In this document: piece after piece, positions 1-5,308 of the stretch
Numbering within the stretch: position 1 is the stretch's first letter
Layout: the number at the start of each line of letters is the position of its first letter
Origin: Deltaproteobacteria bacterium
GTDB lineage: Bacteria; Desulfobacterota; Desulfobacteria; Desulfobacterales; ETH-SRB1
Length of the DNA: 5,377 nt
Direction: 5' to 3'
Assembly: GCA_019314185.1 (NCBI GenBank)
Contig: JAFCZU010000239.1
Coordinates: forward strand, 1-5,377
Program-made: the position numbers and the translations under genes
The notes under the pieces: model-generated
Databases searched by the model: none
Told to the model about the DNA's origin: nothing
What the model saw: the letters and a program-made list of their open reading frames with translations, nothing else

Positions 1-82
1 AAAATATCCGCCTTCGTTCAATCCCTCGACATATAATATGATGCAATGCTCCTGGCGCGTCAATTCTTGCTTTTCTTGGCAT
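1..82 (-). CDS. REP-associated tyrosine transposase (RAYT, Y1/IS200-like), N-terminus only
   Basis: The minus strand from the ATG at 82-80 reads MPRKARIDAPGALHHIICRG followed by IERRRIF, and runs off the window edge after 27 codons. This is the characteristic opening of Y1-type REP-associated transposases: a basic MPRKAR start, then ALHHII.RG, then a basic IERR stretch. Family members are single-strand-acting HUH endonucleases that recognise short palindromic repeats. The HUH motif and catalytic tyrosine would lie outside the window, so intactness cannot be judged. No strong Shine-Dalgarno sequence precedes the ATG. A cluster of short repeats lies immediately upstream, the usual setting for this family. 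The family call is from recognition of the N-terminus only. Confidence 0.7.
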   Translation of the reverse strand, partial: MPRKARIDAPGALHHIICRGIERRRIF

Positions 83-91
83 AAGTAATCA

Positions 92-230
92 CATACTACA
101 CTTTAATATGTTATCCAACGCATATTTTCATGGGCGTCCCCCTGCCTATTCATACTACACTTTAATATGTTATCCAACGCATATTTTCATGGGCGTCCCC
201 CTGCCTGGTTGGGCGTCCCCCTGCCTGGTT
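92..230. repeat. Direct-repeat cluster upstream of the RAYT gene
   Basis: Two identical 56-bp units lie at 92-147 and 151-206 (period 59). Each starts CATACTACAC and ends GGGCGTCCCCCTGCCT. The last part is then repeated: GGGCGTCCCCCTGCCTGGTT occurs at 191-210 and again, identical, at 211-230. Each long unit contains a 6-bp inverted repeat, AATATG (105-110; 164-169) and CATATT (121-126; 180-185), around a 10-nt loop. The lack of any difference between copies points to recent duplication. The position just upstream of a RAYT start suggests REP-like substrates or a by-product of that element. The direct repeats are seen in the sequence; the link to RAYT activity is inference. Confidence 0.85.
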
Positions 231-455
231 GTTATTGCCGGAACCTTTTTCAAGATTTGAGGGCTTAATATCAGGTTTGGGCTTTCCCCCTTTTAATCTT
301 GCAATCTCGTCCTTGAGGGCTTGAATAATTTCATTTTTTAATGCCAGTAGTTCTTTTTGAAAAGAACAAGTCTCCAATATTTCGTTGACTAAAGGAGTTC
401 GCTCCTTTTCAGGGATTTCAGGTAAATCAGGGATTTTCTTGTTGAACAAGCTCAT
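162..455 (-). pseudogene. IS66-family transposase (TnpC), N-terminal fragment
   Basis: The ATG at 455-453 opens a 97-codon frame. Residues 1-70 match the N-terminal region of IS66 TnpC proteins: IPDLPEIPEKERTPLV near residues 8-23, a coiled-coil-like stretch at about 33-56 ending ALKDEIARLKGGKPKP, then IKPSNLEKG. In full-length TnpC (roughly 450-550 residues) this precedes a zinc-finger-like region and the DDE catalytic domain, which are absent here. After about residue 75 the frame reads into the direct-repeat cluster and ends at a TAA inside the second unit, so the last ~20 residues are not IS66 sequence. No TnpB partner is visible upstream. It is a dead remnant. The exact junction, near 231, is estimated. 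Confidence 0.75.
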
Positions 456-534
456 GGAAAAGACTATGCCATAAAAACGCTTCTGTGTTTATAGAAAAAT
501 AAAAAAATTTATTATGTTGCCGGAGGTTATTGAG

Positions 535-559
535 AAGTTACTAAAACAACATGTAACTT
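535..559. repeat. 7-bp inverted repeat in the operon leader region
   Basis: AAGTTAC (535-541) and GTAACTT (553-559) form a perfect 7-bp inverted repeat around an 11-nt spacer, about 150 bp upstream of the first operon gene. It could be an operator half-site pair or chance in AT-rich DNA. No T-run follows, so it is not an intrinsic terminator. The rest of the gap 456-712 is AT-rich, and no credible gene was seen in it. Confidence 0.35.
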
Positions 560-670
560 ACTGATTTTTAACAAATACTTATAGCACATATAACATATCT
601 TTGCAAGAGAAAATATTGATTCAATTTCAATTAATTCAAGTGCTTAATCTCTTTTCGGACAGGCACTAAT

Positions 671-676
671 TATGAT
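671..676 (+). promoter_or_regulatory. Possible -10 element for the acetylation operon
   Basis: TATGAT matches the sigma-70 -10 consensus at five of six positions and lies 36 bp before the first operon start codon. No good -35 hexamer sits at the expected distance, so an activator or another sigma factor could be needed. This is a weak call. Confidence 0.2.
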
Positions 677-700
677 AGATTGTAACCAGTCAGTAAAAAA

Positions 701-707
701 AAGGAGG
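701..707 (+). promoter_or_regulatory. Strong ribosome-binding site of the SGNH lipoprotein gene
   Basis: AAGGAGG ends five bases before the ATG at 713. It is a near-consensus Shine-Dalgarno sequence and fixes this start, which in turn places the signal peptide correctly. Confidence 0.85.
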
Positions 708-712
708 AAATA

Positions 713-1768
713 ATGCAAAGAATACTATTTGTTGCATCAATTCTACTGGCAATACTTTCGTTATTTTCAGGTTGCAAGAAGGCTGATATTAATACGCTCG
801 TTGCATTGCCGGCAAAAATATATGCTGTGCAGGGTCAGGAGATGGCAGTTTTTTTTGATAATATTATACTCTCACAAGAGACAAACGCATACGATTTTCA
901 TGTCGTTTGCGACATAGGCGCTGTTGAGCAGGATCGCTGGGTTGTTATCCCTGCGGCTTCGGATTTGGGAGATCATGACTTTTCAATCACTCTCTCTGAC
1001 AACAAGAATAATGAACTTTGTACAGTTCACAGTCTGCTCCATGTTTCATCAAGCAAATCAAAGAGGACCCGGCCCGTTTACCTGTTGATGATAGGGGACA
1101 GTCTAACTCAATCAGGAGATTGCCCCAAAAAAATTTCAGAAATGTTCAAGCAAAACAATGATCCGCCATTATATATGTTGGGTTCCAATAAACTGGAGAA
1201 CAATGTTGCTCACGAGGGTTACGGGGCCCTGACATGGGAGTCCATGGCCGGCGCAGAGCAAAGCCCCTTTGTTTATGATGGTAAAATACAAATCAAAAAG
1301 TATTTGGATGAATACTGTGATGGCAATAGACCGGACATCATTACTATCATGCTCGGCCTGAATGACACTTTTTATGTGAATCATAAAATGACAGCAGAAC
1401 TACATGATAAGATCCATCTAATGCTTTACAATGCCGACAGGTTTCTGAAAGCCTTAAGGAAAGAATTACCTGAAGCCGATATAGGGGTATGTCTCACAAT
1501 CCCATCCAGCATAAAAGACGAGTCCTTTGAGAACATCTATGGCTCTGAACGCACCAGATTGGGATGGAGAAAAATCCAGCGTCGCTTGTTGGAAAGACAG
1601 GTACAACACTTTTATAATAAGGAAAATGATCATATTTACATCGTGCCCACAGGCCTGAATCTCGATGTAATTAACGGGTACGGAAGCCTGGCTGTTCACA
1701 CCAATGAGCTCGGATATGACCAGATTGCCCAGAGTATCTATGCATGGATCAAATCAAGATTAAAATAA
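713..1768 (+). CDS. SGNH/GDSL-family hydrolase or acetyltransferase, predicted lipoprotein
   Basis: A 351-residue predicted envelope lipoprotein. Residues 1-21 are a signal peptide ending in a lipobox-like LFSGC with Cys21 as the lipidation site. Residues of about 25-118 look like a beta-rich domain, and an SGNH fold fills about 119-351. The SGNH blocks are visible: MIGDSLT with Ser130, HEGYG with Gly169 or Gly171, GLND with Asn217, and VHTNELGY with His329. The Asp expected three residues before that His is Leu326, so it may use a Ser-His dyad or an acidic residue from elsewhere. It is followed after 24 bp by an MBOAT acyltransferase gene, which suggests it transfers acetyl groups to an exported polysaccharide, or removes them. 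An esterase role acting on a secreted glycan is equally possible from sequence. The start is set by the strong ribosome-binding site. The fold is clear; the substrate is unknown. Confidence 0.85.
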   Translation: MQRILFVASILLAILSLFSGCKKADINTLVALPAKIYAVQGQEMAVFFDNIILSQETNAYDFHVVCDIGAVEQDRWVVIPAASDLGDHDFSITLSDNKNNELCTVHSLLHVSSSKSKRTRPVYLLMIGDSLTQSGDCPKKISEMFKQNNDPPLYMLGSNKLENNVAHEGYGALTWESMAGAEQSPFVYDGKIQIKKYLDEYCDGNRPDIITIMLGLNDTFYVNHKMTAELHDKIHLMLYNADRFLKALRKELPEADIGVCLTIPSSIKDESFENIYGSERTRLGWRKIQRRLLERQVQHFYNKENDHIYIVPTGLNLDVINGYGSLAVHTNELGYDQIAQSIYAWIKSRLK

Positions 1769-1792
1769 TCGGCTGATTGCCGGAGGGATCCG

Positions 1793-3223
1793 ATGTTATT
1801 CAATTCCGTGCAATTTGCAATTTTCTTTGCAATCGTTTATCTGCTCTATCTGCTCCTTAATCACAAAGGACAGAATCGGCTGCTGCTTGTTGCAAGTTAT
1901 GTTTTTTATGGATGCTGGGATTGGAGATTTCTATCACTCATTGCCATATCTACAGTTGTTGATTACTTCTGCGGCCTGAAGATATACGAATCAAGAGAGA
2001 AACAAAAAAGGAAATTATTTCTGTTTATCAGTGTTTGTTCGAACTTGACGATTCTTGGATTTTTTAAGTACTTTAATTTCTTTACCGATAACCTGTATGC
2101 CCTGTTAAATGGTTTCGGCTTTTCCCCTGATCCATTCTTTTTGAATATAATTCTTCCTGTAGGGATATCCTTTTATACGTTTCAGACAATAAGTTACAGT
2201 ATAGATATCTACAGGAAGGAGCTTAACCCAACGAGGAAATTCCTGGACTTTGCGCTCTTTGTATCATTTTTTCCACAACTTGTCGCAGGGCCTATAGAAA
2301 GGGCAAAAAACCTTCTCCCACAAATGCTTTTGCCACGCAAACTCACGGTGGACAAGTTCTATGAGGGATGTTATCTGATATTCTGGGGATTGTTCCTGAA
2401 AGTATTTATCGCCGATAACCTGGCACGGATGGTTGATCCTGTTTTCTCATCCAGCGGACCGTATGACGGGGTGAGAGTGCTCCTCGCCTTATATGCCTTT
2501 GCATTTCAGATATTCGGTGACTTTGCCGGATATTCCAACATAGCCCGGGGACTGGCAAAATGTATGGGCTTTGACCTGATGGTCAACTTCAATCTCCCCT
2601 ATTTTGCCGTGAACCCGAAGGATTTCTGGCAAAGGTGGCACATAAGCCTCTCAACGTGGTTCAGAGACTACCTCTACATCCCTCTTGGCGGAAACAGGCA
2701 TGGGCAAATGAATACCTGCCGCAATCTTGCGATAACAATGCTTTTGTGCGGTCTCTGGCATGGCGCGGCCTGGACCTTTATAGTGTGGGGAGCATATCAC
2801 GCATTACTTCAAATTATACACAAACTGCTTCAGCCACTTCTTTCAAAAATCAGTACACCCAAGAATGTCATAATAGCAAAATTGTGGTTTTTCGTAAAAG
2901 TGGTTTTCTTCTTTCATATAGTATGTCTTGGCTGGCTTATATTCAGGGCTGAATCGATGAGTCAGGCATTTCATATGTTGCATGGCATGCTCTTTCATTT
3001 TGATCTTACCAGGGACGTGGGACAGATATCAATTATCCTGCAGATGGTCTTTTTTCTCGGAATATTGCTTATAGTTCAATCCTTTCAGTATTTGAAAAAC
3101 GATCTGATGATAGTTCTAAGGGCCAATACCCCGGTAAGAGGGATGTTCTATTTTATTTGCCTTTGTTTATTACTCATAGGCGGAGTTAGTGGTGGACAGG
3201 AATTCATTTATTTTCAATTCTAA
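1793..3223 (+). CDS. MBOAT-family membrane O-acyltransferase, AlgI-like
   Basis: A 476-residue polytopic inner-membrane protein, close to the usual length of AlgI and related transferases. Many hydrophobic segments run through it. Family landmarks appear in order: the N-terminal LFNSVQFAIFF, PVGISFYTFQTISYSIDIYR near 122-141, PQLVAGPIERA at 161-171, FGDFAGYSNIARG at 241-253, DFWQRWHISLSTWFRDYLYI at 277-296 then PLGGNR, and GLWHGAAWTFIVWGAYHAL at 320-338. His323 in LWHG corresponds to the conserved MBOAT histidine (His322 in P. aeruginosa AlgI). The C-terminal FIYFQF is also typical. By family knowledge it passes acetyl groups from a cytoplasmic donor across the membrane to an SGNH partner that modifies a polysaccharide. 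GGAGGG at 1782-1787 supports the ATG. The gene is 24 bp after the SGNH lipoprotein gene and overlaps the next gene, so the three are very likely co-transcribed. Whether the substrate is alginate, another exopolysaccharide or cell-wall glycan cannot be told, so no symbol is given. Confidence 0.95.
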   Translation: MLFNSVQFAIFFAIVYLLYLLLNHKGQNRLLLVASYVFYGCWDWRFLSLIAISTVVDYFCGLKIYESREKQKRKLFLFISVCSNLTILGFFKYFNFFTDNLYALLNGFGFSPDPFFLNIILPVGISFYTFQTISYSIDIYRKELNPTRKFLDFALFVSFFPQLVAGPIERAKNLLPQMLLPRKLTVDKFYEGCYLIFWGLFLKVFIADNLARMVDPVFSSSGPYDGVRVLLALYAFAFQIFGDFAGYSNIARGLAKCMGFDLMVNFNLPYFAVNPKDFWQRWHISLSTWFRDYLYIPLGGNRHGQMNTCRNLAITMLLCGLWHGAAWTFIVWGAYHALLQIIHKLLQPLLSKISTPKNVIIAKLWFFVKVVFFFHIVCLGWLIFRAESMSQAFHMLHGMLFHFDLTRDVGQISIILQMVFFLGILLIVQSFQYLKNDLMIVLRANTPVRGMFYFICLCLLLIGGVSGGQEFIYFQF

Positions 3224-4226
3224 AAAACTCCCATATGTTCTTATGTGGAGCCTTCTTTTTTTTGTTGCGATCGAGATAGCGACCCGTCTGCTTTGGAGTC
3301 CGACGGTGATCGGAGAACGTTTGTACGGGTCATTTCTTCCAGACTACAATTACGGCTATGACTTTGGAAGTCAACTCGTCACAAGCAGAGATAACAAGCT
3401 GGTTTTCTATCGAACACAATATTGCGGTATCAGGGAACAGTATTTGGAAATAGATAAAAAAGAAAAAGAGTTTCGAATATTTGTCTTTGGCAATGCCGCA
3501 ACCAGGGGTTCAAAAAACAACAATTTCCCGGCTTTTCTGGAAGATCTTATCAACTCATCCGTATCCGAAAAAATATGTACGGTGACAAATTTCTCCGCGT
3601 TTGGATATGGTTCCACGCGATTGTTATTGATGCTTGAAAAAGTAATTCCGCACAGGCCGGATCTGGTGATATTGGACATAGACGGAAGAGACGAATACAC
3701 AGATGAACTCTATCATGATTGCAGAGACAGACTCTACACCGGACTTAACAAACTGCTCTTCATGAGCCGGTTCATTGTTGTTTCAAAAAAAATATACGCT
3801 GATAAAATAGGAAACAACGATTCCGGACCTGGAAACAACCCTACAGTATCCGATTTTGAGAAGGCTGTTAAGAATAATGACAACCGGAAAAGATGGAATC
3901 ATGTAATAGACGGGAATCTTTGTGAAATGGTTGAGATAGCAGTCAGGCATAAGATTCCGGTACTGATAATGGGCAGCGCTCAAAAAAATGGAAACAACCG
4001 GTATGAAAATAAATGGGTGGCGTCAATAAATCAGGTCAAGAAAAAATATTCTCTTGCGAATGATGTGTTCTATTTCGACACTGCCGAAACAATCTCTGAT
4101 GATTTAAGTATAAAAGATAAAGGATCGCTTTTTAAGCACAGCGCTTCCTGTTTTACAAGGCAAGGACATAAGGTGATTGCAAAAGGACTTGCTGAATACA
4201 TCCTGATTCATATCTTCAAACCGTAA
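3189..4226 (+). CDS. Membrane-anchored SGNH-like protein with degenerate active site
   Basis: About 345 residues. An N-terminal membrane anchor (roughly 14-36) is followed by a domain laid out like the SGNH partners of MBOAT proteins. EFRIFVFGNAATRG aligns with the block-I pattern where family members have GGSTT.G, so the nucleophile position is Ala103. FSAFGYGS near 135-142 is block II. VILDIDGRDEY gives Asp168 where GxND has Asn. FTRQGHKVIAKGLAEYI near 322-338 is block V, with Cys321 where His is expected and Ser318 where Asp is expected. It therefore probably lacks SGNH catalysis and may bind glycan or dock the MBOAT protein. The start is GTG at 3189 or GTG at 3192. The GGAG at 3182-3185 is better spaced for 3192. 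Either start overlaps the MBOAT gene by 32-35 bp. The ATG at 3243 lacks a ribosome-binding site and would cut into the anchor. No terminator is seen after the stop. Confidence 0.8.
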   Translation: MVDRNSFIFNSKKLPYVLMWSLLFFVAIEIATRLLWSPTVIGERLYGSFLPDYNYGYDFGSQLVTSRDNKLVFYRTQYCGIREQYLEIDKKEKEFRIFVFGNAATRGSKNNNFPAFLEDLINSSVSEKICTVTNFSAFGYGSTRLLLMLEKVIPHRPDLVILDIDGRDEYTDELYHDCRDRLYTGLNKLLFMSRFIVVSKKIYADKIGNNDSGPGNNPTVSDFEKAVKNNDNRKRWNHVIDGNLCEMVEIAVRHKIPVLIMGSAQKNGNNRYENKWVASINQVKKKYSLANDVFYFDTAETISDDLSIKDKGSLFKHSASCFTRQGHKVIAKGLAEYILIHIFKP

Positions 4227-4741
4227 TCGTGCAAAGGAAGACCAAGGATAGATGCTTTATGGCCCCAAATGTACTTATTGTGCGCTTTGACAATGGTTCC
4301 AGCGCCATCATCCGTAAGCTTCCACGGATGATGGCATTTCTCTTTATTATCGCAATGACAACTTTTGGTAAGCTTTGACTGTGACTTCTTTTTCTCTTTG
4401 CCTTTTTCATTTTTAAAGGTTAACGTTTCAAAGCCGGAGAAAGCATAATAATGAGTTGTGTCGCCAACCAGTTCGTTTTCTTTTTTGATTACACCTTTCT
4501 CAATGTTTTGGCGAACTTCGTCCCATTTGCTTTTACTCCACAATCCATAGTCAGTCATGATTTGATCAAATTGTTCGAGTTTGCGAAGACTGGGAACGTA
4601 CTTAAACCAATACTGTTCATCTTCACCTTTTGGAATAAAACCACAAACCCGGGCAAAAGACAGATTGTCAATGTTGAAGATCTGCAAAACAAGCCAGGCA
4701 CGTTCGGAACGAATGTCCCCTTTTACTTTTACGTTCTGGAA
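4208..4741 (-). pseudogene. DDE-type transposase, truncated remnant
   Basis: The minus-strand frame is open from about 4855, but transposase-like sequence is convincing only from about 4741 or 4720, with KGDIRSERAWLVLQIFNIDN. It continues through FARVCGFIPKGEDEQYWFK, a GDTTHYYAFSG segment that probably holds the first catalytic Asp, a Cys/His cluster (CHCDNKEKCHHPW), and then DDGAGTIVKAHNKYIWGHKA followed by SILGLP. After that point, around 4240, homology-like sequence stops and a TAA ends the frame at 4208. The C-terminal half that should carry the second Asp and Glu is missing. The best start codon is a TTG at 4687, with no ribosome-binding site, and that TTG lies inside the conserved-looking region. 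So both ends are damaged. It resembles IS4/IS5-superfamily transposases, but the exact IS family was not recognised. Confidence 0.6.
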
Positions 4742-4929
4742 ATGATCGAATTTGTTCGAACCCCTAAAAGGCCCAGCATCATAATGATAATGAAGTTTCT
4801 CAGGCCGATGAATGTGCCGACATTTTTTGAGCAGTGGTGAAGAATGTGGTTGTATTCACGGACGGTTAAAAAATGGGGAACTGTTTTTTCGATTTGGGGA
4901 TAAGGTAAAAAGGGGTAAAAAGGTTCCAA
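4729..4929 (-). pseudogene. Tyrosine recombinase/integrase fragment (XerC/D-like)
   Basis: The frame reads PQIEKTVPHFLTVREYNHIL, then HHCSKNVGTFIGLRNF, then IIIMMLGLLGVRTNSII before a stop. This matches the junction between the core-binding and catalytic domains of tyrosine recombinases: a basic linker, LT..EY..IL, and GLR....IMLL...G.R with Arg58 as the first catalytic arginine. The N-terminal core-binding domain and everything after this first motif (Lys, HxxR, His/Trp, Tyr) are missing. Upstream of residue ~10 the frame is low-complexity tandem-repeat sequence, so real homology covers roughly 4740-4900. It runs into the transposase remnant on the same strand in a different frame, suggesting one element inserted in or fused to another. 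The family call rests on motif recognition. Confidence 0.5.
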
Positions 4930-4944
4930 GTCTACTTTTGACCC
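4904..4944. repeat. Tandem decamer and imperfect palindrome (REP-like)
   Basis: GGTAAAAAGG occurs twice back to back (4904-4913 and 4914-4923). GGGTAAAAAG (4913-4922) pairs with CTTTTGACCC (4935-4944) at nine of ten positions around a 12-nt loop, forming an imperfect hairpin. Its edge supplies the stop codon of the small ORF at 4932-5081. GGGTCA/TGACCC palindromes of this kind accompany RAYT-type elements in many genomes, but that link is inference here. Confidence 0.5.
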
Positions 4945-5081
4945 TTATTAATACTGTTTTGTATTTCCCCTATCTGCTTTTTAATTTTTCTGTCATATTT
5001 TTTAAGCCTCGAAACTCGAAACCATTGACCTGATTTAGGAGGGATTGCGACCATCCTGCCCCAAAGTATTTTATTTTCCAT
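4932..5081 (-). CDS. Small basic hypothetical protein (49 aa)
   Basis: From the ATG at 5081-5079 the minus strand reads MENKILWGRMVAIPPKSGQW, then FRVSRLKKYDRKIKKQIGEI, then QNSINKGQK and a TAG. A GAGG six bases before the ATG is a plausible ribosome-binding site. The protein is strongly basic (13 Lys/Arg against 3 Asp/Glu), with Trp7, Trp20 and Phe21 and a helix-like lysine-rich second half, so nucleic-acid binding is conceivable. It matches no family I recognise. It lies between a recombinase remnant and a miniature inverted-repeat element, so it could be a real small gene, a surviving piece of a larger mobile-element gene, or chance. Confidence 0.35.
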   Translation of the reverse strand: MENKILWGRMVAIPPKSGQWFRVSRLKKYDRKIKKQIGEIQNSINKGQK

Positions 5082-5113
5082 TTTTTCCTCGTGAGAACCA
5101 TTGTTCTGATTTA
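5020..5113. repeat. Imperfect 18-bp direct repeat pair
   Basis: AACCATTGACCTGATTTA (5020-5037) and AACCATTGTTCTGATTTA (5096-5113) agree at 16 of 18 positions with starts 76 bp apart. The second copy ends at the left edge of the inverted-repeat element. The pair may be a duplicated target or a duplication scar; no function is evident. Confidence 0.4.
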
Positions 5114-5217
5114 TAGACTTTCAGATAAAAAATTTCACTGTGTTATCAGTCGTCGACGTATAACTAATACGCCTTCCTCCTTCTGGCCTTGTAAAATTAA
5201 TTATCTGAAAGTCTATA
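5112..5217. mobile_element. Miniature inverted-repeat element (MITE-like), TA-flanked
   Basis: A perfect 17-bp inverted repeat, TATAGACTTTCAGATAA (5112-5128) and its reverse complement (5201-5217), encloses 72 bp with no meaningful ORF. Read as a transposon, the termini are TAGACTTTCAGATAA and its complement, flanked by TA on both sides. That is the target duplication made by Tc1/mariner/IS630-type elements. The total length of about 102 bp is in the MITE range. An internal CGTCGACG palindrome lies at 5151-5158. The alternative is a large stem-loop of other origin. The inverted repeat is certain; the MITE interpretation is inference. Confidence 0.6.
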
Positions 5218-5240
5218 GAAATGCCTTGACTACATGATAT

Positions 5241-5269
5241 TTGACATGATTATTGGCAATAATCATGAT
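5241..5269 (+). promoter_or_regulatory. Promoter with palindromic operator for the downstream ATPase gene
   Basis: TTGACA at 5241-5246 is a consensus -35. CATGAT at 5264-5269, 17 bp later, is an acceptable -10 (four of six). A palindrome fills the space between them: CATGATTATTG (5245-5255) and CAATAATCATG (5257-5267), perfect 11-bp arms around one G. CATGATATTTGAC (5233-5245) and CATGATATCTGAC (5264-5276) repeat around it. A repressor bound there would block RNA polymerase, which suggests autoregulation or a local regulator. Confidence 0.5.
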
Positions 5270-5308
5270 ATCTGACGGTATTTATGGCAATTATTATGGA
5301 GGCGGGTA

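Noticed and set aside
92..230. Possible CRISPR array
   Set aside because: Two 56-bp repeats are separated by only 3 bp, with no spacers of regular length and no cas genes.
469..494. Intrinsic terminator (CCATAAAAAC and GTGTTTATAG arms)
   Set aside because: The arms match at only 8 of 10 positions, are AT-rich, and no T-run follows the stem in either direction.
661..676. Sigma-54 promoter (AGGCAC followed by ATGAT)
   Set aside because: The -24 GG is present but the -12 GC is GA here, so the match is too weak.
2635..2952. 105-codon ORF inside the MBOAT gene
   Set aside because: It is a shifted frame within a strongly conserved MBOAT coding region, with no independent support.
4451..4840. 129-codon plus-strand ORF
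   Set aside because: It is antisense to the transposase and recombinase remnants, has no ribosome-binding site, and reads as hydrophobic shadow sequence.
4812..5033. 73-codon plus-strand ORF
   Set aside because: It is low-complexity hydrophobic sequence crossing the tandem repeats, without a ribosome-binding site. The opposite strand gives more credible frames.
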